From an uncultured Fulvivirga sp. (GTDB taxonomy: Bacteria > Bacteroidota > Bacteroidia > Cytophagales > Cyclobacteriaceae): a stretch of DNA of 64,000 nt. Position numbers and translations under genes: made by a program. The notes under the pieces were generated by a model that worked only from the letters and a program-made list of their open reading frames with translations, made no database searches and was not told the DNA's origin. The stretch is from NCBI GenBank assembly GCA_947500555.1, contig CANMSE010000001.1, positions 124,001-188,000 on the forward strand, given 5' to 3'. Shown in pieces: positions 51,801 through 59,781 of this stretch (its first letter is position 1; each line of letters opens with the position of its first letter).

Positions 51801-53031
51801 GTGCCTTCCCTCGATTGTTATAAACCACAGGGTCGTCAGCTTGCATAGCTAACGCATTATCATAAGCAGTGACAGCAAGGTGATATTCTTCTCTTTTAAA
51901 TTCCAGATTTCCATAATAGAAAAAGGCATTATAGTCTTTAGCTCCCTTACTTATAGCTTGTTTGAGATCACCTTGAGCAGCCTCCTCATTTTTAAGTTCA
52001 TAACGAGCCAGTCCACGATACAAATATGACTCCTGATTGTTATCACCTTTATTAATGGCCTCTGTTAAGGCTGTTTCTGTAGCAGTGTAATCGTCCGCCA
52101 AAAAATAAGACTTACCTAACTTGGATGGTAATGTCGCTTCTTCCACATTGGCTCGTGCTGCCTGATCGTAATATTGAGCTGCTTTTTTATAGTCTTCTTT
52201 CGCAAAGTAGGCCTCCCCAAGGTAATATTTCAGCATATCATTTTCACTTCCCCTCTTTAAAGCACTCTCCATACTTGGAATAGCTGCTTCATAGTTTGAA
52301 GAATTGTATTCCGCTGTCCCTTTGCTAGCATAGTTTTCAGCATCCACTTTCCCTTTTTTAATAAGGGCATCGTAATCCGCTGCTGCTTTATTCCAGGCCT
52401 TCAGTTCAAAATTTGCCACTGCCCTATTCTCTAATGCCTTATCATAGCTGGCATCTTTTTGTAATGCCTTATCATAATCTGTCACTGCAGCAGAAAAGTT
52501 ATTGAGAGTAGCCTTTGCTTTACCGCGATTGTTAAACAATGCTGCTTCACTAAAACCAACACCTTCAGCTTGATCATAATACTTAATAGCATCCTGATAG
52601 CTCTCCAAACGGAATTTAGAATTAGCTAGGTTGTACAGTGCATCCGCATTTTTAAATCCAAGAGAAACGCCTTTCTCCAAGTCAGAGGATGCTCCCTGAT
52701 AATCTTTTGACTGATATTTTATAAGCCCAAGATAGCCGAACAATTCAGCTGAATTTACTTTGGCTTTTGCGGCAGATTCAAAATCATCTTGCGCTTCATT
52801 GTACTTCTTCAAGTGGTAATTGGCCATGCCTCGTTTGACATACACCTCACTGTTATCAAACTTTGAATTGATTAACTGCGAGTAATCTAAAATAGCATTG
52901 CGATAATCTTCCTTATCTAATTTCTCATTGGCCTTTTGATACAGTTCAGCCATCTGATCAGCTTCTTGTGCTATGACAGATGCTGATATTAATAGTATAA
53001 ATGAGAGTACGTAGAATGTGCTTTTCATCAT
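48838..53031 (-). CDS. Giant TPR-repeat protein
   Basis: 1397 residues: signal peptide (cleavage near VIAQE, about 21-22) then roughly 40 tetratricopeptide repeats of 34 residues to the C-terminus. The repeats form a higher order: NNRGKA recurs at residues 167, 405, 643, 881 and 1119, an exact 238-residue spacing (7 x 34). Other positions keep the register, for example N202/440/678/916/1154 and the ALxRGSEN-type loop at 257 and 495. TPR superhelices bind peptides or proteins, so this is likely a large periplasmic or outer-membrane-associated scaffold. The start could be the ATG at 53031 or the next ATG at 53028. The C-terminal CEDWKKAKSLGDKKVDYFIGQYCK-like end (last 24 residues) is the usual capping region with two Cys. 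Its partner is unknown. Confidence 0.93.
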   Translation of the reverse strand: MMKSTFYVLSFILLISASVIAQEADQMAELYQKANEKLDKEDYRNAILDYSQLINSKFDNSEVYVKRGMANYHLKKYNEAQDDFESAAKAKVNSAELFGYLGLIKYQSKDYQGASSDLEKGVSLGFKNADALYNLANSKFRLESYQDAIKYYDQAEGVGFSEAALFNNRGKAKATLNNFSAAVTDYDKALQKDASYDKALENRAVANFELKAWNKAAADYDALIKKGKVDAENYASKGTAEYNSSNYEAAIPSMESALKRGSENDMLKYYLGEAYFAKEDYKKAAQYYDQAARANVEEATLPSKLGKSYFLADDYTATETALTEAINKGDNNQESYLYRGLARYELKNEEAAQGDLKQAISKGAKDYNAFFYYGNLEFKREEYHLAVTAYDNALAMQADDPVVYNNRGKAQLFLDQFQPAVTDFNKALEIKPDYDKALTNRAEAYFALKDWPNVLKDYQRIKTSGKVDATVYERLGLAKYNTGDLEGSIEDLKSALQRGSENPELNEKLGTALYKANDFKGAYSYLLKATNNGTASSSLAEMTGISAYQTKNYAKAVEFLDIAVSGGTTNNTIYTYRGISKANTGDNEGAFEDLKKAANSGTSEYEVYRLLGDIYFKNQDYQNAISTYDKGVAIKADDHVVLNNRGKAKMTLKNYQGAIADFDQSLSIKSDYGRALLNRGTSKYELKDFDGAIADLEKAKESAGKNRDVIKMLALAYYETGDKTKAKSYLDEALSSGISDGKVFLYSGLIAYDEKDFKKAAENLDKAEKAGETSAEIYEKRGLSKFELKEYSMALADLNRASVSGVDNANLYAKIGTSHYEIKSYAEAVENLNKAISKGANGQEVYYNLGNAQYRTEDYAAAIKSYDLAIAAGANDELVYNNRGKAKMTLGQIQESIADFDKALQIKPDYQVAQKNRGAAKYETNDFQGAIGDLNKIVASGKGDKDTYLYLGVSKFKTNDYDGALADLEQAQSLGSNDKLLFYGIGNAQYIKEDYETAIPNLQKAIDMEAGDGQTFWHLGDAQYRLENYSAAAGNIQKAVDMGVKEVKAFHNLGHALYEEKNYDGAISALSSAVSADGGYGSAYFHRGNANFRLKNYKEAISDYDAATNNGMSDPIIYNNRGKANQLLGNTGVAIADFGKAIDADENYAKAYQNRGETLYQMGNYDEAVRDLVKVEKLAEEADPDVIYFIAESYYGMEEYLRSLSYYDRAVESGRKDGTTYQHRARALIAAENYTDAIKDLDLAVKAGVKDASIYIDRSRANLYIGNTRAALLDLDDAIKADPNNADAYFNRAYLKEGNDDWEGAITDYNHVIKLTPDDAEAYYSLANARVSQENIGGAVEPINKAIELDGSNGTYYKVRGNIYYRLENKNGACEDWKKAKSLGDKKVDYFIGQYCK
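48964..52533 (-). repeat. Five tandem 714-bp super-repeats (7 TPRs each) in the TPR gene
   Basis: Blocks of 238 codons start at 52533, 51819, 51105, 50391 and 49677 on the minus strand. The first residues of each block are NNRGKA preceded by a hydrophobic V/I/L-Y/F/N. Register is kept except for one extra residue late in block five. Seen by counting residues. Confidence 0.85.
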
Positions 53032-53132
53032 TATCCGTGATTTTGAAGGGAAGTAAAGTTATTTAAAATATTGGAGTACGGGTACAAAGATTGTCATTCA
53101 AGTAGCCTTTTCTTATTAAATGATACAGATTA

Positions 53133-53166
53133 AAAAAAGAGCACCCGAATATGAGTGCTCTTTTTT
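53133..53166 (-). terminator. Rho-independent terminator after lpdA
   Basis: A 12-bp stem (53133-53144 with 53155-53166) of which GAGCAC is the GC-rich part, with a loop of ten bases. The A tract gives a T-run on the minus strand, so it serves lpdA, whose stop is at 53200. Confidence 0.85.
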
Positions 53167-53199
53167 AAACCTCTGCCTTCGCAGAATAATATAGTAGCC

Positions 53200-54594
53200 T
53201 TAGATATGTATCACCTCATCATAAGCTGCAGCAGCCGCTTCCATCACCGCTTCTGACATCGTAGGGTGTGGATGAACTGTTTTTATTATTTCATGCCCTG
53301 TAGTTTCCAGCTTTCTAGCAGCCACCACTTCAGCGATCATCTCTGTAACATTCGCTCCTATCATATGGGCTCCTAAAAACTCACCATACTTAGCATCGAA
53401 AATTACTTTTACGAAACCATCCTTCGCTCCTGCAGCACTAGCTTTTCCAGAGGCCGAAAATGGGAACTTACCTACTTTCACTTCATAGCCCGCTTCTTTA
53501 GCTTTTGCTTCTGTGTAACCTACAGATGCTATTTCAGGACTGCAGTAAGTACATCCTGGGATGTTATTGTAATCTAATGGGTCAGGATTCTCCCCTGCTA
53601 TTTTCTCCACACAAATAATTCCTTCAGCCGAAGCAACGTGTGCCAAAGCTGGGCCATGAACAATATCACCTATTGCATAAACCCCAGATATATTGGTTTT
53701 GTAATAATCATCTACAATCACTTTACCTTTATCAGTAGCAACTCCAACATCTTCCAATCCGATATTTTCAAGATTAGTTGAAACTCCCACCGCAGAAAGA
53801 ACTACATCACAATCGAGAACTTCATCACCTTTCTTAGTTTTCACAGTTACTTTACAACCTTTTCCTTTGGTATCTACTTTGGTTACCTCAGAGTTAGTCA
53901 TAATGGTCATTCCAGCCTTCTTGAAGGTCCTCTCCAATTGTTTGGAAACATCTGCGTCTTCCACGGGAACGATACGATCCATAAACTCAACGATGGTCAC
54001 TTCCGTACCCATAGCATTATAGAAATAGGCAAACTCAACACCTATAGCTCCGGAACCTACTATCACCATTTTCTTTGGTGCTTTATCCATCACCATAGCC
54101 TGACGATAGCCAATAATCTTTTTATTATCAATCGGCATAGTAGGTAATTCTCTGGATCTTCCTCCAGTAGCTATAATAATGTTATCTGCTGAATAAATCT
54201 CCGCTTTACCTTTATCATCCGTTACTTCTACTTTCTTCCCGGCCTTCAGTTTGCCATAGCCCATGATAACATCAATCTTGTTCTTCTTCATCAGAAATTG
54301 AACACCTTTACTCATGCCATCGGCTACTCCGCGACTTCTTTTTACAACTTCTGCAAAATCTACATCAGCGCCTTTGACCTTGATACCATAATCTTCTGCA
54401 TGTTGGATATATTCAAACACATTGGCACTTTTCAATAAGGCTTTGGTTGGAATACATCCCCAGTTCAAACAAATACCACCAAGTGACTCTTTTTCAACCA
54501 CAGCCACTTTTAAGCCTAACTGAGAAGCTCTGATAGCTGCTACATATCCACCGGGACCTGTTCCTACTACAATAAGATTATATGAATTTGCCAT
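53200..54594 (-). CDS. lpdA: Dihydrolipoyl dehydrogenase
   Basis: 464 residues. The E3 flavoprotein of 2-oxoacid dehydrogenase complexes reoxidises lipoamide with NAD. FAD-binding VVGTGPGGYVAA at 9-20, the redox disulfide C42/C47 in GGICLNWGCIPTKA, NAD-binding IVGSGAIGVEFAYFYN near 175-190, and the C-terminal HPHPTMSEAVMEA with the catalytic His-Glu are all present. No E1 or E2 gene is adjacent; the complexes are presumably elsewhere. Its terminator follows. Confidence 0.97.
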   Translation of the reverse strand: MANSYNLIVVGTGPGGYVAAIRASQLGLKVAVVEKESLGGICLNWGCIPTKALLKSANVFEYIQHAEDYGIKVKGADVDFAEVVKRSRGVADGMSKGVQFLMKKNKIDVIMGYGKLKAGKKVEVTDDKGKAEIYSADNIIIATGGRSRELPTMPIDNKKIIGYRQAMVMDKAPKKMVIVGSGAIGVEFAYFYNAMGTEVTIVEFMDRIVPVEDADVSKQLERTFKKAGMTIMTNSEVTKVDTKGKGCKVTVKTKKGDEVLDCDVVLSAVGVSTNLENIGLEDVGVATDKGKVIVDDYYKTNISGVYAIGDIVHGPALAHVASAEGIICVEKIAGENPDPLDYNNIPGCTYCSPEIASVGYTEAKAKEAGYEVKVGKFPFSASGKASAAGAKDGFVKVIFDAKYGEFLGAHMIGANVTEMIAEVVAARKLETTGHEIIKTVHPHPTMSEAVMEAAAAAYDEVIHI

Positions 54595-54705
54595 GCTTGT
54601 GTTTTTATGTTTTATTCCTTTTTAAGGATCGCAAATTTAGTCGAAATGGATTTAGAAAAAAACGTACTTTTCATACATTAGTAATTCTGATCACACCTGC
54701 TCTGT

Positions 54706-55428
54706 ATGAAAGACCAAAAGTTACCCATTAAATATCCCATTCTGCATCAAGAAAGTAGGGAGATAAAGCGTATCAATTTTAAAAATGGAACTTCATATAT
54801 TCTGGATGCTTTAAATGTGCAAAAGGGGTGGCTATACACTCTTAAGAGCCTCTTTTTAAACCCTGGGAACCTTATAAAATACTATTTAGGAGAAGGACGG
54901 TATTATACTACTTCGCCTTGGAAATTACTTTTTCTAACAACTGCCATTTCATTATTTTTTTTAATTCAATTTGATTTAAACAGCCTCTTTACAAGCCAAT
55001 TTATCGAAGGTATGAATGAATCTGGTGCTGGTATAGAGAAGATTGATACAGAAATATTCGCTTACTTCAACGATTATTATAACATCATCCTTTGGTCTTC
55101 AATTCCTGTATTTGCACTCGCATTTTTTCTAATATTAAGGAGATCATTTAATTATTTTGAGCATGTTATAATTTATACATACTACCTAGTGATCAGTAAT
55201 ATTTTCTTTATAGTATTATTGCCGGTCTTTGCATTCACTAATTGGGGTTTTGAAACATATTTTGTAATTGCTCACTTCTATCTTGTGTACACCTACAAGA
55301 GAGCTCTCGATCTATCCAAATGGCATCACTACTTAAAATTATTTTTAGCTGTTGTTCTTTCTTACATACTCTATTTCATTGTATTAGCAGTTAGTGTAGT
55401 GACCTTCATAATGAATTATATAGCCTAG
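54706..55428 (+). CDS. DUF3667-like membrane protein without zinc ribbon
   Basis: 240 residues with four or five membrane helices from about residue 65 on. The segment GWLYTLKSLFLNPGNLIKYYLGEGRYYTTSPWKLLFLTTAIS carries the family's Leu-x-x-Pro-Gly and Tyr-x-x-G-x-R-x-x-Y-x-x-P pattern. Typical DUF3667 proteins begin with a four-cysteine zinc ribbon, but here the first 30 residues (KDQKLPIKYPILHQESREI) contain none. No function is known. It is divergent from lpdA and is separated by 154 bases from fabG. Confidence 0.7.
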   Translation: MKDQKLPIKYPILHQESREIKRINFKNGTSYILDALNVQKGWLYTLKSLFLNPGNLIKYYLGEGRYYTTSPWKLLFLTTAISLFFLIQFDLNSLFTSQFIEGMNESGAGIEKIDTEIFAYFNDYYNIILWSSIPVFALAFFLILRRSFNYFEHVIIYTYYLVISNIFFIVLLPVFAFTNWGFETYFVIAHFYLVYTYKRALDLSKWHHYLKLFLAVVLSYILYFIVLAVSVVTFIMNYIA

Positions 55429-55582
55429 CTTTAAGTTTTAGATCGTGATGTATATTCTAATTTTGACTAAAGCTTGCTTTTAAGTTTATTTGAGCTTTCA
55501 TAGCAATTTTATTGGATATTATAAATGCTGTGTTAATAAACTATTCGACTAAAATTAAATTGATAATAATCTCATACAAAAG

Positions 55583-56329
55583 ATGAAACTACTAGAAGGA
55601 AAAACGGCATTAATCACCGGTGCATCAAAAGGAATAGGCCGGGCAATCGCTCAAAAGTTTGCTGAACAAGGAGCGAATGTAGCTTTCACGTACTTATCAA
55701 GTGTTGAAAAAGGTGAGGCTCTGGAAAAAGAGCTGTCCGCTGCCGGTATTAAATCTAAAGGTTACAGATCAGATGCTTCAAATTTTGCTGCTGCTGATCA
55801 ATTGATTCAAGATGTAGTCGCTGACTTTGGTTCACTTGATATTTTGATCAACAACGCTGGGATCACAAAAGATAACCTTCTATTGAGATTAAATGAATCT
55901 GATTGGGATGATGTCATCAATATCAACTTAAAGTCGTGTTTCAATACAGTAAAAGCTGCTACCAAAACGATGATGAAACAACGTGCCGGGTCTATCATTA
56001 ATATGACTTCTGTAGTAGGGCTGAAAGGAAATGCGGGGCAAGCAAACTATGCAGCATCAAAAGCTGGTATTCTAGGTTTTACCAAATCTGTAGCGCTGGA
56101 GTTAGGATCACGGGGCATTCGATCCAACGCCATTGCTCCCGGTTTTATCGAAACAGAAATGACAGAAGTCCTGGATGAAAAAACTGTTCAAGGCTGGAGA
56201 GATGCTATTCCATTAAGAAGAGGAGGAAGTCCTGAGGATGTAGCCAACGCCTGTGTATTCCTTGGCTCCGATATGTCAGCCTATATCACGGGACAAACTA
56301 TCCAGGTTGATGGCGGGATGTTGACATAA
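55583..56329 (+). CDS. fabG: 3-oxoacyl-[acyl-carrier-protein] reductase
   Basis: 248 residues, typical FabG length. NADP-binding ITGASKGIGRAIAQKF at 12-27, NNAGITKDNLLLRLNES at 88-104 (a FabG signature), the catalytic Ser-Tyr-Lys in MTSVVGLKGNAGQANYAASKAG near 140-161, and the C-terminal TGQTIQVDGGMLT. Reduces 3-ketoacyl-ACP in fatty-acid elongation. No other fab gene is in the window, so this may be an accessory copy. The following gene starts one base after its stop (TAAATG), which implies coupling. Confidence 0.93.
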   Translation: MKLLEGKTALITGASKGIGRAIAQKFAEQGANVAFTYLSSVEKGEALEKELSAAGIKSKGYRSDASNFAAADQLIQDVVADFGSLDILINNAGITKDNLLLRLNESDWDDVININLKSCFNTVKAATKTMMKQRAGSIINMTSVVGLKGNAGQANYAASKAGILGFTKSVALELGSRGIRSNAIAPGFIETEMTEVLDEKTVQGWRDAIPLRRGGSPEDVANACVFLGSDMSAYITGQTIQVDGGMLT

Positions 56330-56902
56330 ATGAGAATGAAAAATCTATTAAAATTTCACTTAATATTCTTTTTCCTTATTTATCGAAACATTTGTTTCGC
56401 TCAGTATGGGTATGCAATTACTACAAATAATGATACGATAAAAGGTTATGTAAAATATCAAAGAAATTACTCAGATAAGCACCTTGAGGTGGAGGTTTGG
56501 GAAACCAAAAGAGACAAAAATCCAAAACGTCATCCATTGAATAAAATCAAAGAATATACCTTAAAGAAGGATACCATTCGGATACTTCGCAATTGTGAGA
56601 TAGACTTTGGTAATAAAATAATTCAGTATGATAAAATAGAACTCAAGTTAGAGGCAGATGGTGCAATTACATTATATTCCAATACTATAAACTCTGCCGC
56701 TCAATATGGAGGCCTAAATTCATCTAAAACTTATTTTATTGAAGATAATTATGATGTAATTCGCTTAATAAGATCTAACAACATAAAAAAAGATATAGAC
56801 CAATTCTTTGACTTTGAAAAGTATAGAGCCTATTTAAGAGCAAAAAAATTCAGATATAGTGATCTAAAAACTCTTGTGAAGTACTATAACCTACACAATT
56901 AA
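56330..56902 (+). CDS. Hypothetical secreted protein
   Basis: 190 residues with a signal peptide (hydrophobic IFFFLIYRNICF, cleavage near FAQYG). The mature chain has a beta-rich part: GYAITTNNDTIKGYVKYQRNYSDKHLEVEV, then KIKEYTLKKDTIRI. Many Bacteroidota have such short secreted proteins with a 'DTIxGxV' opening; I do not know a named family. The ATG overlaps directly the fabG stop region; a second ATG two codons on is possible. It is probably expressed with fabG. A decayed radical SAM fragment follows the stop. Confidence 0.55.
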   Translation: MRMKNLLKFHLIFFFLIYRNICFAQYGYAITTNNDTIKGYVKYQRNYSDKHLEVEVWETKRDKNPKRHPLNKIKEYTLKKDTIRILRNCEIDFGNKIIQYDKIELKLEADGAITLYSNTINSAAQYGGLNSSKTYFIEDNYDVIRLIRSNNIKKDIDQFFDFEKYRAYLRAKKFRYSDLKTLVKYYNLHN

Positions 56903-56915
56903 TAGTTCTCGCTTT

Positions 56916-56987
56916 ATTCGGTTAGTCTCACACCCTACCCTTTACAATTAATACATATTTTACAGATGCATGCAAAACTCAGATTTC
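56916..56987 (+). pseudogene. Decayed copy of the radical SAM gene's first 24 codons
   Basis: The stretch 56916-56986 aligns to bases 58711-58782 at about 56 of 72 positions by eye. Relative to the intact gene the ATG reads ATT, codon 12 is TAA, one base is missing after the first Cys codon, and the second Cys codon is Leu. The fragment stops short after the equivalent of codon 24; the rest is absent. Confidence 0.8.
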
Positions 56988-57029
56988 AAACTAAATTTGG
57001 AATGACGAGTGCTTTTTTAATTGAAAGCC

Positions 57030-58628
57030 TTATTTCTTTCTGGTTATTATTTCACTGCCAGACTGGAAAATCGTAAGAGATTGCTCTCCAAATTCAATTT
57101 CCACATCCATTATTTCCAGAAAAAATCGAGTAGTAGATTTTGGTAATATTTTAAAAGCTGGTTGTCCTTCAATTTGAGTAAAATAGTCGCCTTTTTCTTC
57201 CCAGACTTTTACCCATTTGCCACTCATTTCATATTCACCTGCGTAGCTTTTAAAAAATTTGCTATTGAACTTAATGGATTTGCGCTCTTCCATCTTATTC
57301 ACCTTCGCCTCACTTCCATTTTGTTTATGAATGGCATAACCTACACGACCCTTATTGTTCAGTTTGAATTCGATTTGGGCCTGAACAATTTTCCAAAAAA
57401 ACATATGGTCGCCTTTAGGGAAAATTTCAAACTTCTGTTGTCCTGTTAATTGTGCATATAAGCGGCCTTCCTCTTGAGTAACTGTTAATATAGCTCCCCC
57501 GGGATAGCTGTATTGACCTTCATAGAGTGAAAACTTAGATTTATCGACATCTAACTCTTGTTCAAATTCAAAGTCCCCTCTGAAAAAATAGTTGCTCATG
57601 AGGTTCGATACTGTGGCTGGCACAGCTTTAAAGACCGGAGAAGCATTACTCAAAACACATATTGACGCATTCAATTCTGGGTAATAAGTCAAGTATGACA
57701 AAAACCCATGAAGGCCTCCGCTGTGCAGGTATTTTTTCTGACCTCGTTGTTCATCAACGGCCCATCCATAACCATATGGATGGTTAGTGCCGTCATTTAA
57801 CTCCACAGGCTCCAGTGCTTTTCCAAGTAATTTTTGTTCAATAATTTTTCCTGAAAAAACAGCGTCATTCCATGTAATCAAATCTTCACAAGTCGAATAA
57901 ATATTCCCGGCTCCTCCTGCCCAAGTCATCTGCCAGTCCAACACCTTTTTTACCTTACCATCCATCAAACCATAGCCAATGGCTTCGTTGATGTATTTAT
58001 CCTCATTAGCATAAACCCCCGAGCGTTCCATGCCAGTTGTTTGAAAAATGTTTTCACTTAAATATTCAGAATAATTTTTACCAGATACCTTCTCAATGAT
58101 GTAACCCAGAAGGAAATACCCAGAATTGTTGTACTTCCACTGATCGCCAGGCTCAAACTCGTATCCTAATCCCTTAATCTCTTTAACAAGTTCGAGTATT
58201 TTAGTTGGCTTTTCTACTTTCTCCAAAAACCCTTGCTGATCTGTATAACTCTTGATGCCACTGGTATGAGTAAGCAAATGATGGATTGTAACACTTTCTC
58301 CTTTTGGAAAATCTGCAATGAATTTATCCAACGTATCATCAAGCTTTATCTTTCCTTCTTCAACAAGTTTCAAAATAGCTACAGCTGTAAATTGTTTGGT
58401 TACGGAACCAATTCGAAAGATGGTATTTTCATCCACTGTTTTTTTTGGAGCCGCTTTTCCCTGAACCTTTTCATATAAGATCTCATCACCCTTTTTTATG
58501 AGCACTGAAATGGCGTGCTCATTGTTGGGTATTAAATAATTGATAAGGCTATCTGCACTCTTTGTAGCAGATTGTGAAAATGCCTGTTGACCCAGCAACA
58601 GAATTGCGGCAGCTAAGGTGAATTTCAT
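57030..58628 (-). CDS. Serine hydrolase, class C beta-lactamase-like
   Basis: 532 residues with a signal peptide (cleavage near AFSQS). The beta-lactamase-like core (25-370) has S75-V-T-K78 in RIGSVTKQF, YNN at 166-168 and HSG at 302-304 in place of KTG, the typical set for class C-like esterases and D-aminopeptidases. The C-terminal 160 residues form a lipocalin-like beta domain made of two similar halves (EGQYSYPGG and AGEYEMSGK), as in Bacteroidota family members. Exact substrate is unknown. It has a -7-like TATATTTG and lies between the radical SAM gene and its decayed fragment. Confidence 0.88.
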   Translation of the reverse strand: MKFTLAAAILLLGQQAFSQSATKSADSLINYLIPNNEHAISVLIKKGDEILYEKVQGKAAPKKTVDENTIFRIGSVTKQFTAVAILKLVEEGKIKLDDTLDKFIADFPKGESVTIHHLLTHTSGIKSYTDQQGFLEKVEKPTKILELVKEIKGLGYEFEPGDQWKYNNSGYFLLGYIIEKVSGKNYSEYLSENIFQTTGMERSGVYANEDKYINEAIGYGLMDGKVKKVLDWQMTWAGGAGNIYSTCEDLITWNDAVFSGKIIEQKLLGKALEPVELNDGTNHPYGYGWAVDEQRGQKKYLHSGGLHGFLSYLTYYPELNASICVLSNASPVFKAVPATVSNLMSNYFFRGDFEFEQELDVDKSKFSLYEGQYSYPGGAILTVTQEEGRLYAQLTGQQKFEIFPKGDHMFFWKIVQAQIEFKLNNKGRVGYAIHKQNGSEAKVNKMEERKSIKFNSKFFKSYAGEYEMSGKWVKVWEEKGDYFTQIEGQPAFKILPKSTTRFFLEIMDVEIEFGEQSLTIFQSGSEIITRKK

Positions 58629-58650
58629 AGATGAATGTAATTTGCTCCAC

Positions 58651-58658
58651 CAAATATA
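58651..58658 (-). promoter_or_regulatory. TAnnTTTG -7-like element for the serine hydrolase
   Basis: Minus-strand TATATTTG (plus CAAATATA) lies 22 bases upstream of the ATG at 58628. Confidence 0.5.
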
Positions 58659-58710
58659 ACGAGAGCAAACAAAGGTCGACCATGGATAGTTTATTTATTA
58701 CCTTTAACCT

Positions 58711-59691
58711 ATGCGGTTAATCTCACACCCTATCCTTTGCAATTATTATCTGACTTACAGATGCAATGCAAAGTGCGGGTTTTGTGACATCTGGGAAAGA
58801 CCATCTCCCTACATAACACTGGATAACTACCGAGAGAATCTCCTGCATTTAAAAAGACTTGGAGTCAAAGTTATTGACCTAACAGGAGGAGAACCTCTTC
58901 TTCACCGCGAGGTGGACAAGTTGCTTCAAATAGCCAAAAACCTAGGCTTTATAACTACCCTAACGACTAATGGATTGCTCTATCCAAAATGGTCTGAGAA
59001 AATTAAGGGACTGGTGGATATGCTGCATTTTTCGTTAGACTCCCCACATAAGGAAGCTCATAATATCTCCCGTGGGGTGAATTGTTTTGACCATGTAGTG
59101 GAGTCTATCGAAATCGCTAAAAGTCTTGGAGAACGGCCTGATATTATCTTTACAGTATTCGAAAAAAATGTTCATGAAATTGAAGAGATCTATCGCTCCA
59201 TTTGCGGACTTAATGAACTGTTATTAATTCTAAACCCTGTTTTTGATTACAATAGTGTAGAGACTGGAAACTCACTTTCTGATGACACCCTGAAAAAAAT
59301 TTCTAAATGGGGTAAAAAGAAAAATGTTTATTTGAATGAAGGATTTATTAGTCTTCGGAAAGACGGTGGTAATCATGTCACTGATCCGGTATGCAAAGCA
59401 GCAAGTAGTACCATAGTTATTTCCCCGGAAAATGAACTAGTACTTCCCTGCTATCATTTAGGAGTTAAAAACTTCAAAATAAATAATGACCTGACAGCAC
59501 TTTATCGATCCGAAGAAGTTCAAAAACTCGTGTCATTGGAAGGTCGATTGCCTGAGTGTGAAGGCTGTACTATCAATTGCTATATGCAACCTTCCTTTGC
59601 TGTGGAAGTCAATAAATACTTTTGGAAAGCACTTCCTAGTACAATTAAATACAACCGCATCAAGGGTACCTGGAAAGCCTTGATATCATAG
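58711..59691 (+). CDS. Radical SAM protein
   Basis: 326 residues. The [4Fe-4S] cysteines C18, C22 and C25 lie in YRCNAKCGFCDIW. The S-adenosylmethionine-binding GGEPLL follows near 67-72. Extra cysteines downstream (DPVCKAAS, LPCYHLG, CEGCTINCY near 280-295) suggest a SPASM-like auxiliary cluster region. Such enzymes modify peptides, cofactors or lipid-linked sugars. No peptide precursor is adjacent. An older copy of the start lies 1.8 kb upstream. The next gene downstream is a bile-acid-symporter-like protein. Confidence 0.85.
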   Translation: MRLISHPILCNYYLTYRCNAKCGFCDIWERPSPYITLDNYRENLLHLKRLGVKVIDLTGGEPLLHREVDKLLQIAKNLGFITTLTTNGLLYPKWSEKIKGLVDMLHFSLDSPHKEAHNISRGVNCFDHVVESIEIAKSLGERPDIIFTVFEKNVHEIEEIYRSICGLNELLLILNPVFDYNSVETGNSLSDDTLKKISKWGKKKNVYLNEGFISLRKDGGNHVTDPVCKAASSTIVISPENELVLPCYHLGVKNFKINNDLTALYRSEEVQKLVSLEGRLPECEGCTINCYMQPSFAVEVNKYFWKALPSTIKYNRIKGTWKALIS

Positions 59692-59781
59692 TCAATGGAT
59701 GCATTCCGGTATCCCTATCAACAAATACAGTTATTGTCTTTCACTTGCATTACTCTTTACAATTGAGCAGCTTGCCAAACT

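Noticed and set aside
48964..52533. CRISPR-like or mobile repeats, because of the regular period.
   Set aside because: The 714-bp period is an in-frame protein repeat with diverged codons, not short identical repeats with spacers.
57030..58628. A mobile element carrying the serine hydrolase.
   Set aside because: No transposase, inverted ends or short target duplication are visible; the partial radical SAM copy alone does not prove mobility.
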